Positions 26,228 through 35,832 are shown, numbered from the stretch's first letter. The stretch is 64,000 nucleotides of DNA from Phaeobacter cretensis (GCF_047372505.1 NZ_JBKBEU010000001.1:620001-684000), one strand, 5' to 3'. Numbers and translations are program-made. Notes: generated by a model not told the origin, from the letters alone.

Positions 26228-26650
26228 TTAACGATGAGCGGCGAAGACCAGCGCGAGGCGGGCCATTTCGTCCTTGGCCTGCGCGACCGGGTTCAGGTTG
26301 TGCCAGTTGGCGGGATCTGCGGCGGGATCGATGGCCGAGCTGAAATCGGCCTTGGCGCGGTAAGTCAGCCCATCCGAGGGTGACCAGACCGCATCGCCGT
26401 CGCTGTAATCGCCAGCGGCCCAGCGATCCGCGTTCACACCGCTTTCAAACGCGGCGCTGGCCTCTGCCACGGCTGCGGCCTGTGTGGCCACCTGCTCTGC
26501 CGCTGCGGCGACCTCCTGCGCCTGTTGATTGCTGGCATCGATGAATGCAGGGATCTCGCTGTGGTAGGTGTCCACATCGTCTGAAAAGGTGCTTGGCGCT
26601 TGGCTGCGATTTGGCACCTTGGTAAAACTTGGAATTGTTTTAATGGCCAT
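26228..26650 (-). CDS. Tail fibre-type protein with coiled coil and carbohydrate-binding-like C-terminus
   Basis: A 140-residue protein. After MAIKTIPSFTKVPNRSQAPS there is an Ala/Gln-rich helix (AAAAEQVATQAAAVAEASAA), then GDYSDGDAVWSPSDGLTYRAK and DPANWHNLNP, which resemble the small aromatic chitin/carbohydrate-binding modules of phage fibres. It probably trimerises. Its start overlaps the stop of the gene before it (TAATG). Confidence 0.65.
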   Translation of the reverse strand: MAIKTIPSFTKVPNRSQAPSTFSDDVDTYHSEIPAFIDASNQQAQEVAAAAEQVATQAAAVAEASAAFESGVNADRWAAGDYSDGDAVWSPSDGLTYRAKADFSSAIDPAADPANWHNLNPVAQAKDEMARLALVFAAHR

Positions 26651-27534
26651 TAGGTCACGCTCTCCACTTCTAGTGACAGCTTGGAAATCGATGGGGTTTC
26701 ATAGGGAAAGCCAAAGTCGCGCGGATAGCCGTAGGTTATCGTGCCACCGCGTTCCGGATCGCCAATGTAGATGCAGGGCACGTCAGCCACATCCTCAAGA
26801 AAATCCGCAACATAATCGTTGTTGCGTGTCTCCACAGCGACGTCATAGCTGACCAGCTTGGCCTTGTGTCGTGACACGATCTGGAAGCGGCCAAACTGGT
26901 CGCGCTCTTTGGTCGAGAAGTTGAGCAGGTCGCGACGGGTGCCATAGACTGCCTCCCCGATGATCCGCTGACGGCCAATAAATGCCCCGCCTATCCTGAC
27001 CTCACCGCCGGTCGGCCCAATCACAGAAATGCGCACCGGCTGCGAATAGGCAGGCAGATCAATGAAGGTCACATCCCGCCGTCTCAGAATAGGCGAGAAG
27101 AAGTATTCCCAGTAGTCGACCACCTGGCTGTTATCCAGCAGGCTCTTGGTTTCGTCGTAGATGGTGCCGCCCTGCCCATCCTCAATTTGAACCCGAACCT
27201 CTAGGGCATCGAGATTGAGCAGTGTGACAGAGTTCACGACCTCTGAGGGCTGCACAGTGACTTCAATCCGCTCAGTTGCCACCGTCTGCGAGTGGTAGAA
27301 CTCATCAAACATCTGAAACCGATTGACCACGCCAATGCGGATCCATGTTGGCGGATCCGCATTAACGCCCGTGACGGGATCATCAGCGGTCTCGATCACC
27401 GCGCGATAGAGGTCATTGCCGATGCGGCGATCTTCACCCTCTGGCGTGGTGCCCGCCGTCCATTCGATCTCGGACAGCGGGACATCCGTGGTCATGTTTG
27501 CCTCTGTGACATCAATAGGCTCGATGATGATCAT
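26650..27534 (-). CDS. Distal tail / tail-tip protein (unassigned)
   Basis: A 294-residue, strand-rich protein that follows the tape measure gene with an ATGA overlap. In long-tailed phages this slot holds the distal tail or baseplate hub protein. TWIRIGVVNRFQMFDEFYHS and YDETKSLLDNSQVVDYWEYF suggest a carbohydrate- or fibre-binding jelly-roll region; no family is certain. Confidence 0.6.
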   Translation of the reverse strand: MIIIEPIDVTEANMTTDVPLSEIEWTAGTTPEGEDRRIGNDLYRAVIETADDPVTGVNADPPTWIRIGVVNRFQMFDEFYHSQTVATERIEVTVQPSEVVNSVTLLNLDALEVRVQIEDGQGGTIYDETKSLLDNSQVVDYWEYFFSPILRRRDVTFIDLPAYSQPVRISVIGPTGGEVRIGGAFIGRQRIIGEAVYGTRRDLLNFSTKERDQFGRFQIVSRHKAKLVSYDVAVETRNNDYVADFLEDVADVPCIYIGDPERGGTITYGYPRDFGFPYETPSISKLSLEVESVT

Positions 27535-30500
27535 GCTGCCCCTTTCGTTGTCTGACGATCCCGTTCTGCTCGCTTCAGGGTTCGTTCTGTCGCTCCGGTC
27601 GCCTTGGAAATCGGGCCGAGATAGCCTTCATTTCCTTCCCGCAGGCGCACCACTTCTTTGCGCAATTCACGCAATTCCGACACGGTGCCATCGTCTCGCG
27701 CACTGCCAACACTGGCTGAGCGAGGTTCTGTGACGATATGCTTTCGCTCCAAGGCTTTGGTCTGGGCTATACGGTTTGCTTCCGCCTGCGCGCGGGTCGC
27801 AGCAGCAATCCCAGCTGTCATTTGACCGATAGCACCGCCCAGGGCGTTCACGGCACCAACAACATTCTGGACACCCTGATTGATACTGGGCAGCCCGTTC
27901 TCCGCCCCAAGCGCGCCCTCGACCAGTTGCTCCATACTGAGACGGATCGTTTCAAGTTCCGCCATCCGGACCTCAACCCGCTCGGAAACCAGAGCATGTC
28001 GATCCGCAGTATGGGTCAATTGCGCAACTGCATTTTCAACCTTGATGGCAGCGACATACTGCCCCAAAGCCATATCCAAGGTTTGGCGGGCGTCCTCCAA
28101 GATCTGATCGAGGCGCTGCATCTCTTCCTGATGATGCAGCGTTGCAAGGTCGATTTGCTGCTGCAGCGCATCAACAGCAGCCTCATCAGCTGACATCTCG
28201 GATCGTGCTTCTCCGGCACGACCTGAAATGATGTTAGACGTGCGGTAATAGTCAGACAGATAGTCCGCATAGCTGGAGAAACTAGCGGAGTTATCTTCCC
28301 CTAACACACCAAGAGCCTTGGATAGTTTTTCGGGATCAGACCCGCCACCCTGGACATACATCAAGGCGCGACGGCGCTCCCATTCAGCCCCTTCTGTATC
28401 TACACGCCGACGTGATTGAGCCGCCTCACCCAGAGTTTCAAACAGAGCGCGCGATGCCTCTGCTGCTGCTTCGAGCGTCTCCAGACGTCCGGACAAAGAG
28501 CCAATAAGCTGCTCATGTGCGGATGTGATCGCTTCACGCTCGACACCGACAGAAACCTGCAGGCGCTTGAAGCGCAAACGCAACCGATCTTCAACAATAC
28601 CGAGCTGGCTTTGCAAATCATCTGTTGCAGCCTTGATCGCGGCATTCAGGTCAGACAAAGCAGATCTGATATTTTGCTCTTTGAGTTTCTGCGCTTCAGC
28701 CTCCAACTGCGACAGGCTATCGCCCGCCCCTTCCAGGGCGTCCGACGCCTCTTGTGCATTTCCATGCACAACGGCGAATTCATCCGCGAGACCAATCAAC
28801 GTCACATAGGCGGTACGCCCCTCTTCGGTTGTCCGGTCAAGGCCACCGACCAGGTTGCGGAATTCCGCATGTGTGGTCGGCAAGGTCAGGTTCAATTCTC
28901 CTGCCGCCTCACCAAGGGCTTTCTGCGCATATTCCTGCCGCTTGGCCTGCCTTTCCACATCGGTAAACATCAGATCGAAGTAGGAACCGAGGCCGGTTGT
29001 GAACTGCTCAACACCGCCAAAGGCGTCCATGAGTGCTGAAGCGCTTTCAGCCGCCTTGAGACTGCCCTCGAACAGTGATTGGTTCAGCAGGCCAAAGCCC
29101 TCATTGGCCGTGATCAGTGAACCGCCAAGTCGTGTCAGTGTGTCATACGCGCCTTCGCCTGCCTTTGCGTAATCCTCTGTTTCCAAAACCAGATCCGCCA
29201 TACCGTCGCCCAGACGGGTCAGCTGGTCCTCGAAGGCCTTCGCAATCTGTTCTTCACTCCCTGCATTCGGGCCGGTCAGCCAGATCGTGAAACCATCTGC
29301 TGTGAAGTCATCGATAGCTGTCGAGGCCAACCCTAGCGCTGCCGCCATTTCCTCAACGCTGCTGCGAACTGCCAACGCACCGTCATCCAGCATACTTTGG
29401 ATTTCAGGCCGCGCGGCGTGGTTGACCTGTTTGTCTCCTCTCAGAAAGCCACCGTCCCAGAAGTCAAATTCAAAACCGTCAAACCCTTCGGGACCAAGCG
29501 AACCGCGTACGGCGCGCCCGTCATATTCACGCGAGAGGCCTTTGGATAGAATGGCGATACCGCCTGCGATAATGCCGAGGGCGGGTAGCGCTGCACCAAA
29601 TGCGCCGAGACCACTGGAAGCCCCGCTGACCAGCCCGCCGAGATTGGCGAAGCTGGATGTGAGACCACCACCAGTGAAGACGCCACCAAGTCCAGACATA
29701 ATGCCTTGGGCGATCTGACCGCCCCCGAGCAGATTTGCGCCAATGTTGATCAGGCCCCTGCCACCCCCACCGAGAATGCCACCGCCGCCACCAAGCCCGC
29801 CTGCGGCTGAGGCGGCGGTTCCAGCAAGCGAGCCGCCGAAGCCAAGTGAAAGCATGATCCGGTTTTTGGCTGCCGTGCTGATCAATTGGATCAGCCAACG
29901 CTTGAAGATATCACCCATGCTATTCAATGTGCCCTTGAACCCATTGAACAAACCTTCTGTGAGAGTATCGGTTAGATCGCCCACCAGCGGCAGAGAATCT
30001 GCCAATTCTACGTTCATGTTGGCCACTGCCTTGGCCATCTCATCATCAGAGAGCAGCCCCTTGAGCTTAGCAAGTTCGGCCAACTCATCATTGTATCGCG
30101 CAATAGGGCTGAGGCTGGCACGAACAGCCGCAGCTTCTTTTTTCAGCTGTTTGGTCGACTTGGCACTGGCGCTCGAAACCTTCTTGAGATTGCGATCTCT
30201 CTCGCGCGCAACCGTGCGCTCTTTATCGAGGGTCGCATCAAGTGCGAGACCATGCGCATACTGAGCGGCTTCCGCATCAACGACCATTTTATCCAGCCAA
30301 GTCTGAGCGTTTTCACGACGCGCATCAAACTCCAGCTCTTTGCGAAAGCGCTCGGCTTCAACCGCTGCGCTTTTGATCGATTGACCAGCCCGCAGAGCAT
30401 CAATTTCGGTCTGCTTTGCTGCATTGCTCAAGATCCCGCCGCCGATGGCAGACAGCAATCTCATGATTGCGCTCACCTCTGCATTCACACCCGATAGAGC

Positions 30501-32117
30501 CGCAGCCCAGTTAAAAGTCTCCCCACTCGCCTTCTGGGTTTCCGCGACCGCCGCCGAAGCGGAGTGAATGACACCTTTCAGCTGAGTAGCAGCCGCCGTA
30601 AACGCCGAAGGAATCTTAGCACCTTCAGGGTATATTTTCTGGATCACATCGAGTGCGTTTTGCGCCTGTCGTCGGATATCCTCCAACCCTTGCGCATTTT
30701 TCAGCTCATCGAAACCGGATTTGATGGCCATCACCTGCTCTGGCAAAAGGCCAATCGCCTGAGCCGCAATATACGCCTCATCTTCCAAAGCTTCGAAATT
30801 CTCTTGGAATATCTGCACCTGTTCAGAGGTCGCACCAAGTGCCTTGTTGCGCTCAAGCGCGCTCAGCGCATCATCCATCTGGGTAATGACAGAAGCCGCA
30901 TCACTGAGGTTGGCAAACAGATCAAAGTTATCTGTTTTCAGGGCGTCCATGGCCCGTTTTACCGATACACCGGACAGATATTCATATGTTCGGCGAACAT
31001 CTTCAGCGAAGACACCAAACTCCTCGATCAAATCGACGGTGCTACGGCGGGCGATCTCTGAATATCTGCTGTAGTCATCAAGCGCGCCCACTACCGCATC
31101 AACAGCTGAGGCATTCAATCTTGCCTGCTCAGACATCTTTTCTGAGGCGTCACCCATATTCAGCAGCGTAGGTGCCAGCGCGGCACCAATTGCCAAAGCC
31201 GTCCCAAGCCAAGGCACAATAGTGCCGATACTGCCACCCAGCATTGAGAAAGCACCGGCAGCTTGAGGAGCCTGCTGCGCAACCGCCCGAAACCAGCCGA
31301 TCATCGGGCCAGAGACAAACACGTCCTGAATCTGAAAACCCACCTGATTTGCGATGTACCCGAACTTGTTCACACCTTTCTGCGCGCCGGATGATGCAGG
31401 GCTGACAGCCGCCAGATTTTGCTTCAGCAGCTGCAGCGTTTCAACGCGCTCACGATCAGAGATCACGCCCGCTTTTTGGGCAGCGGTCAGGGTCTCAACT
31501 GCGGCTTCAAGCTGTTTCTTCCTTGCATAAACCGGATCGATGCTGGACCGCAGCCGCTGATAGCTCTGTGCTGCAGCCGCTGTGATGGCAGCTTCCTTCT
31601 TTTTGGCCTCAGCCATACGTTCCGCTGCAGAAGTCAGACCAAGATACTTGGTTGCCGCCAGATCCATGACGCGATTTGCATCGGCCTGACTGGCCACACC
31701 ACTACTGACAGCAGTTTTGACCTTTTCGACAACCGCCTCATATTGCTTGGATTGAGCATAGACCGGATCAAGTGACGCGCGCAGGTTGTCGAAGGAACGG
31801 GCATTTCGATCAAGGTCAGCAGCCCATGCACGCGCTGACGCAGAACCGCGGCTGTTTGCCTGGACCAATCCCATGACTGCCAGAGTGTGATCTTTGACCG
31901 ATGCCTTGGTCTTACTGACATTGGTGTCCCAACCACGTTCCATTGCTCCCATCGATCGCAGGGCATCGCGAGAGGTTTCATCGAAGCTCCCCCTCAAAGA
32001 GCGAAGAGAGGACCGGGTTGATTGAACGCCTGAGTGGAACCCAGAAGCATCAAAGGAGGCAGAGGCGCGAACTGCGCCGATTTCGTAAGCCAAAGCCATC
32101 ACTCCCTTGGATGCCAT
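27531..32117 (-). CDS. Tape measure protein
   Basis: At 1,528 residues this is by far the longest phage gene product, as expected for a tape measure, whose length sets the tail length. It has long helical stretches, two repeats near residues 110-165 and 190-245 built on LR-SLDPVYA--KQ-E, a Gly-rich membrane-like zone (AAGGLGGGGGILGGGG) near residue 780, and coiled coil near the end. Chaperones encoded just upstream coat it before assembly. The repeat motif is frequent in tape measures of Rhodobacteraceae phages. Confidence 0.93.
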   Translation of the reverse strand: MASKGVMALAYEIGAVRASASFDASGFHSGVQSTRSSLRSLRGSFDETSRDALRSMGAMERGWDTNVSKTKASVKDHTLAVMGLVQANSRGSASARAWAADLDRNARSFDNLRASLDPVYAQSKQYEAVVEKVKTAVSSGVASQADANRVMDLAATKYLGLTSAAERMAEAKKKEAAITAAAAQSYQRLRSSIDPVYARKKQLEAAVETLTAAQKAGVISDRERVETLQLLKQNLAAVSPASSGAQKGVNKFGYIANQVGFQIQDVFVSGPMIGWFRAVAQQAPQAAGAFSMLGGSIGTIVPWLGTALAIGAALAPTLLNMGDASEKMSEQARLNASAVDAVVGALDDYSRYSEIARRSTVDLIEEFGVFAEDVRRTYEYLSGVSVKRAMDALKTDNFDLFANLSDAASVITQMDDALSALERNKALGATSEQVQIFQENFEALEDEAYIAAQAIGLLPEQVMAIKSGFDELKNAQGLEDIRRQAQNALDVIQKIYPEGAKIPSAFTAAATQLKGVIHSASAAVAETQKASGETFNWAAALSGVNAEVSAIMRLLSAIGGGILSNAAKQTEIDALRAGQSIKSAAVEAERFRKELEFDARRENAQTWLDKMVVDAEAAQYAHGLALDATLDKERTVARERDRNLKKVSSASAKSTKQLKKEAAAVRASLSPIARYNDELAELAKLKGLLSDDEMAKAVANMNVELADSLPLVGDLTDTLTEGLFNGFKGTLNSMGDIFKRWLIQLISTAAKNRIMLSLGFGGSLAGTAASAAGGLGGGGGILGGGGRGLINIGANLLGGGQIAQGIMSGLGGVFTGGGLTSSFANLGGLVSGASSGLGAFGAALPALGIIAGGIAILSKGLSREYDGRAVRGSLGPEGFDGFEFDFWDGGFLRGDKQVNHAARPEIQSMLDDGALAVRSSVEEMAAALGLASTAIDDFTADGFTIWLTGPNAGSEEQIAKAFEDQLTRLGDGMADLVLETEDYAKAGEGAYDTLTRLGGSLITANEGFGLLNQSLFEGSLKAAESASALMDAFGGVEQFTTGLGSYFDLMFTDVERQAKRQEYAQKALGEAAGELNLTLPTTHAEFRNLVGGLDRTTEEGRTAYVTLIGLADEFAVVHGNAQEASDALEGAGDSLSQLEAEAQKLKEQNIRSALSDLNAAIKAATDDLQSQLGIVEDRLRLRFKRLQVSVGVEREAITSAHEQLIGSLSGRLETLEAAAEASRALFETLGEAAQSRRRVDTEGAEWERRRALMYVQGGGSDPEKLSKALGVLGEDNSASFSSYADYLSDYYRTSNIISGRAGEARSEMSADEAAVDALQQQIDLATLHHQEEMQRLDQILEDARQTLDMALGQYVAAIKVENAVAQLTHTADRHALVSERVEVRMAELETIRLSMEQLVEGALGAENGLPSINQGVQNVVGAVNALGGAIGQMTAGIAAATRAQAEANRIAQTKALERKHIVTEPRSASVGSARDDGTVSELRELRKEVVRLREGNEGYLGPISKATGATERTLKRAERDRQTTKGAA

Positions 32118-32143
32118 TCATTGAAACTAAAAAACGCCCCCAA

Positions 32144-33054
32144 TCAGGAGGCGCTTTTGAGAGCCGAAAAACCGGCCTTGAGTGTGTCGTTGATGAGCTG
32201 GCGCTCGTACTTGATACCGGGGTCTTTTTCCGGACAGGCCTCATAGGCTGGAGAGACCACAAAGGGGTCGCTGCCAAGGTGAAGCCCGCTCACATAATCG
32301 GCGCTCATAGCGCGCAATTGTTGGGCTTCCCAAGGCTCGAGATCCAGCCCCGCCGCCGATGAGAAAGCTCGGATTTCTGACCATGCAATCGGCCTAGCAC
32401 CGCCCATCGGATCGAAGATGCACCAACCGAGCATCTCCGGTGCCATGAAATCCAACAGGTACTCCACCCCGCTTACGTCTGGAAACCCGAAGTCAAGTTC
32501 ATGTTTTTGCCAAATCTTGAAACGATTTGACTGCCACTCTTCAGGACGCGCGGCAAGGAATCCCAGATGTCTGGAATAGAGCCTTAGGCGGTCGAGGCGT
32601 TTCCCAGGTATCCTGCACGCGAGGCGCTGAAGTCGCTCAGCTGTTTGACAAAGGCTTCCTCATTGGGGTGCGCGTTCAACCGGTTTAGGTTCAGGAGCCA
32701 TTCCGCATCCTCAAGACCGATCTCTTTCTTGCCCTTGCGGATATTCTTGAAACCGATAATCCGGGGGATGATGATCTTTACCGCCTCGTTATGGAGATCA
32801 TCGAATGTGACAAAATCATCCTCGCCATCGCCTGTCGACGGTTTTTCTTGTGCCTTGGCTTTTTGACGCATTCGGGATTGCTCACGTACCGACGCGGCCT
32901 CCTGGCCCTTCACGGTGATCAGGCAAGGCTTGCCATTATCCGCATAGGGATCTTTGTCATTGTCAAAGAGCGGTTTTCTTGTAGCTGCGCATTTGAGATG
33001 ATAGTCCGCGCCCTGCTCTGAAGCTGCAACGCTGTCAAATTTCGTGAAATCCAT
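32144..33054 (-). CDS. Tail assembly chaperone G-T fusion made by programmed -1 frameshift
   Basis: The frame of the upstream chaperone (ending at 32584) contains G-GGA-AAC at 32605-32599, seven codons before its stop. A -1 slip there enters a frame that stays open to 32144, giving a protein of about 303 residues whose extension includes RPEEWQSNRFKIW and FMAPEMLGWCIFDPMGG. This matches the lambda G/GT arrangement, where GGGAAAG is the slip site. The GTG at 32467 could start a separate product, but no ribosome site supports it. Confidence 0.75.
32584..33054 (-). CDS. Tail assembly chaperone (unshifted product, lambda gpG-like)
   Basis: A 156-residue protein between tail tube and tape measure genes, the slot of the tail chaperone. 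The second half is helical (DAEWLLNLNRLNAHPNEEAFVKQ). The C-terminal codons overlap the slippery site, so this is the major product and the G-T fusion the minor one. Confidence 0.8.
   Translation of the reverse strand: MDFTKFDSVAASEQGADYHLKCAATRKPLFDNDKDPYADNGKPCLITVKGQEAASVREQSRMRQKAKAQEKPSTGDGEDDFVTFDDLHNEAVKIIIPRIIGFKNIRKGKKEIGLEDAEWLLNLNRLNAHPNEEAFVKQLSDFSASRAGYLGNASTA
32599..32605 (-). other. Slippery heptamer GGGAAAC
   Basis: Read on the minus strand as CTG GGA AAC in the chaperone frame; both tRNAs can re-pair at GGG AAA after a -1 slip. It lies at the exact site expected in tail chaperone genes. Confidence 0.75.
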
Positions 33055-33087
33055 GTGTATTTTCCTTGTTGGCTCGGTGGTTCAAAG

Positions 33088-33122
33088 GGGCCGGGGGAAT
33101 GAACCACTTTTCCACCCGGCCC
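33088..33122 (-). terminator. Hairpin between tail tube and chaperone genes (attenuator candidate)
   Basis: GGGCCGGG and CCCGGCCC form a perfect 8-bp stem with a 19-base loop in the short gap after the tail tube gene. It may lower transcription past the highly expressed tube gene. There is no T tract, so strong termination is unlikely. Confidence 0.4.
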
Positions 33123-33141
33123 AACCGTTCGCGAGAACGGA

Positions 33142-33588
33142 TCAGACAGTGCTTTCGACGATCTTATCGGGTTGCAATTCGATCGTGGTGGGTGCTGTGA
33201 CGACCTCACCACCCGCACCCACATTGGGGCGAAACTTCATGACCAGGCCGACCATGTAATAGACAGAGCCGTCCTGAAGCGTGATCGTGAAGTAGTAATC
33301 ATCATCGCTGGCCAAGGCTTCTTTCATCAGGGCCTGACCGGCATCAGAATTGTCGAGAGCGATGGTGGGGTTCAGCGTACCGTTGTTGTAAGTCCCCTTG
33401 CCTTTCTTCGTGCCGCGTAACGCGAGCGGATTATGCGTAACGGTCTCCCACTCTTTTCCGAACTCGCCAACATTGGTGACCTCGCCCAATACGTCGAAGC
33501 TAACAGCATCGAAGCCCGCTGCATCGTGAGTGGCAGGCTTCGTCTTTGAGATGCCAACGATCACTCCTGACCCGGTTTGAAAACCCAT
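33142..33588 (-). CDS. Major tail tube protein
   Basis: A 148-residue protein of the size and place of siphovirus tail tube proteins. It has a beta-rich plan: GVIVGISKTKPATHDA, the NVGEFGKEWETVTHNPL loop, GTLNPTIALDN and YYFTITLQDGSVYYMVGLVM. Hexameric rings of it would form the tail tube. Confidence 0.85.
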   Translation of the reverse strand: MGFQTGSGVIVGISKTKPATHDAAGFDAVSFDVLGEVTNVGEFGKEWETVTHNPLALRGTKKGKGTYNNGTLNPTIALDNSDAGQALMKEALASDDDYYFTITLQDGSVYYMVGLVMKFRPNVGAGGEVVTAPTTIELQPDKIVESTV

Positions 33589-33652
33589 GTGATTGATTCC
33601 TTCTGATGTATGGGAACTTGCGTCTTAGACGCCTGTTGAGGCTGTGCGCCTC

Positions 33653-33988
33653 TTACTCTGGCTTCGGTTGAAGAGCCTCTGAGAACTCAACGAGGACTTC
33701 ACCGTCCACATGCGTTGCATCGGCAACGATGCCCCGATAAGTGACGCCATTTGCGAGACTGAATTCCAAAACGCCACCGCGTTCAGGAACCTCTGTTCCC
33801 TTGAACTTAGCGACAGGGTGCGAGGTTTCGTTTGCCCGCATCGGGCTGCGGCCCAGCGTGACCCCCTCCACCACGGTGACAGGTGTCTCCGGTTTGGTGC
33901 CAAGTGTGGCGCGCGACGGCTTGGAAGGCGGGGCCTTTTCTTCTGCCATAGCTGATCTGTCCGCCAGAGCGGTTGATTTTGTGTCCAT
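33653..33988 (-). CDS. Unknown protein between tail completion and tail tube genes
   Basis: A 111-residue protein; the first half is polar and disordered (Ala/Lys/Pro-rich), the second half a small beta domain (GGVLEFSLANGVTYRGIVA). A minor virion or decoration protein is possible from context. Confidence 0.6.
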   Translation of the reverse strand: MDTKSTALADRSAMAEEKAPPSKPSRATLGTKPETPVTVVEGVTLGRSPMRANETSHPVAKFKGTEVPERGGVLEFSLANGVTYRGIVADATHVDGEVLVEFSEALQPKPE

Positions 33989-34034
33989 AGGAACAGTCCT
34001 TTTGCAGTGTTGTGAGTGCCGGATGACCGGCGTT

Positions 34035-34391
34035 CTATTCGCGCCAGGTCAGCGCAAACGTCAGAGAAACCCGTGCAGCAGCTGCGGGATCATTGCTGAA
34101 CCCGTCACGAATTGAAGTCAGCTGAACATTCAGGAGGGGACCGCCTAAATGGCCCTCAAGCGCTGCCCGCACATCCTTTTCAACTGGGATACTCTCATTT
34201 ACATCGCGGCCCCAGCAGTCGATCTGGACAGACCCCCGCATAGGTCCGTTGCTGGCCAAATGTTGATCACGTCGCCCGCCAACCCGCGTCAATGACACGC
34301 GCGGCAGGCCCTGCCCATCGCGAAAATTCCCCCATTCAACCGGAACACTCAGAGCCGATTGGAGGAGTTGCAGGAGGTAACCTTCCATCAT
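34035..34391 (-). CDS. Tail completion protein, DUF3168-like
   Basis: A 118-residue protein with the DUF3168 pattern: short N-terminal helix (LLQLLQSAL), then PRVSLTRVG..., VQIDCWGRD and a C-terminal RVSLTFALTWRE strand pair. Such proteins form the tail terminator ring. Its start overlaps the stop of the HK97-gp10-like gene. Confidence 0.85.
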   Translation of the reverse strand: MMEGYLLQLLQSALSVPVEWGNFRDGQGLPRVSLTRVGGRRDQHLASNGPMRGSVQIDCWGRDVNESIPVEKDVRAALEGHLGGPLLNVQLTSIRDGFSNDPAAAARVSLTFALTWRE

Positions 34392-34843
34392 CGACCCCGC
34401 GCGCTGCTACGGTTCAAGGTGGCTTCAATTTCCTTGCCGATTTCTTCGGCAATCCCACTCAAGATTTGATCCTTATGGGCGTCCCAAGCCGGTCCAAGGC
34501 TGGGGGCCGGAGCAACCGCGCCAACATATTTGCCGCTCTTGTGATATCGCGGCTCAGTTCCAAACTCGATCAGATGAGCATGTGGTGCGGCATTTGTTGA
34601 ACCGACGTACATCGTGACGGCTGTGTTCGATGGGCTGACCTTTGGCTGACTTTGGCGCAGCTTTTCTGACACCCCGAAGGCTTCCTGACCCGCACCAGCC
34701 CAGAGATTGTTTGCTTCCCGTGCGACCGGTTTAAGCTGTTTTTTCAACGCGCGGCGAATAACGGGCTTTCTTGCTGCGCGCGGCAGTGCGGCCAAGGAAT
34801 CGTCGATTTCATCAACCCCGGCAAAATTCAAAACGGATCTCAT
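34388..34843 (-). CDS. HK97 gp10-like tail completion protein
   Basis: A 151-residue protein starting MRSVLNFAGVDEI. The run RALKKQLKPVAREANNLW, VSEKLRQS and PHAHLIEFGTEPRY ('hEfG' signature) followed by PSLGPAWDAHKDQI match the HK97-gp10 family. The open frame upstream overlaps the head closure gene and is not used. Confidence 0.88.
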   Translation of the reverse strand: MRSVLNFAGVDEIDDSLAALPRAARKPVIRRALKKQLKPVAREANNLWAGAGQEAFGVSEKLRQSQPKVSPSNTAVTMYVGSTNAAPHAHLIEFGTEPRYHKSGKYVGAVAPAPSLGPAWDAHKDQILSGIAEEIGKEIEATLNRSSARGR

Positions 34844-34859
34844 GAGCGTTTTCCCATCG

Positions 34860-35216
34860 TCATAAGAGGGCACTCTCAACGATGAGATAAACCCATTTTT
34901 TGTCGGAGAGGGCATCCACTTCGCGCACGTTGTAGCGCGCGCCTGGCAGATCATCATCCGGCCCGTTTCCGTCAGGCAGTCCGGTGCCAACAGTTCGCAT
35001 TCGCCAATCCGAGTTGATATCTGCTGCACTTCCCATTTTGCGAATTTTGACCTTGAACACCGCCCGCCCTTGCAGCCGTGCAGCCTCTACAGCCTCTGAC
35101 CCGCGCATGTAGATCACTTCTGCCCTACATGTCCGCATTTCGGCAAAACTGGTGTCATAGCCACCATATTCACCGGGTTCGCCCCTTTCCGGCCGGTCAA
35201 ACGCGACACGGATCAT
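34860..35216 (-). CDS. Head closure (head-tail adaptor) protein
   Basis: A 118-residue protein with the SPP1 gp16-type layout: FAEMRTCRAEVIYMRGSEA, strands VFKVKIRKM and a C-terminal RYNVREVDALSDKKWVYLIVES. It closes the head after packaging and joins the tail. Start overlaps the connector stop (ATGA). Confidence 0.85.
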   Translation of the reverse strand: MIRVAFDRPERGEPGEYGGYDTSFAEMRTCRAEVIYMRGSEAVEAARLQGRAVFKVKIRKMGSAADINSDWRMRTVGTGLPDGNGPDDDLPGARYNVREVDALSDKKWVYLIVESALL

Positions 35217-35818
35217 AGCGCAAAAGCCCTATATCGTAGAGTTAGCCGGTCAACGCCACGTTGCACTTGTTCAGGAACGCCTTTGGCTGCATCCGCAAGT
35301 GGCTGGTCATAGTAGAACTTAACCAACTCGCGCGCCGCTGCCTTAAGATCCTCCGGAACCTCAGCTACCGAAGCAAACCCAGCCGTAAACTCTAGCGACA
35401 CAGCATCCGGGCGATCAGCAACCGATGGCCACGAATAACCGCCAACTGCAACCAGCTGGCGCAACCGACCTCGCCCAACCAACGCGTAGCGCTCCGCCGG
35501 AATTGTTTCAACTGAACCCGCCTCAGTTTGATAACTCAGAGCCTCAACTGAGCGGATACGCGCAAAAGGCAAACACAGGAATTGATCGTCAAAACATGCC
35601 CCCTTACGCACCCAAGTTTGTGAGACCAGAGGAAATCCCAACCCGCCGAAGCCATCCCGGTCTACATCCAGCGCCGCAGATGCGGCGGCGATGGCTCGCG
35701 AGATTTCCGCATCCAGTTCCGGGTCCTCCCCTTCTGGTGAAATAATGCGCAGTTTGTCCTTGGCATCCGCCAAAGTGATGAGGTCGACCGCGCGCCCTGT
35801 AAGCCTCTCTAGCCACAT
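35213..35818 (-). CDS. Head-tail connector protein, gp6-like
   Basis: A 201-residue protein beginning with ITLADAKDKLRI, a helical N-terminus typical of the gp6-like connector (first ring under the portal), then EISRAIAAASAALDV, FPLVSQTWV and a C-terminal helix LKAAARELVKFYYDQP. Context between capsid and closure genes agrees. Confidence 0.87.
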   Translation of the reverse strand: MWLERLTGRAVDLITLADAKDKLRIISPEGEDPELDAEISRAIAAASAALDVDRDGFGGLGFPLVSQTWVRKGACFDDQFLCLPFARIRSVEALSYQTEAGSVETIPAERYALVGRGRLRQLVAVGGYSWPSVADRPDAVSLEFTAGFASVAEVPEDLKAAARELVKFYYDQPLADAAKGVPEQVQRGVDRLTLRYRAFAL

Positions 35819-35832
35819 CCACCGCGCTCCCG

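Noticed and set aside
27531..32117. Several plus-strand frames of up to 200 codons inside the tape measure gene
   Set aside because: They are antisense shadows of a GC-rich coding sequence without ribosome sites.
32144..32467. Independent gene starting at the GTG at 32467
   Set aside because: No ribosome site, and the frame continues upstream without a stop to the slippery heptamer, so a frameshift extension is the better reading.
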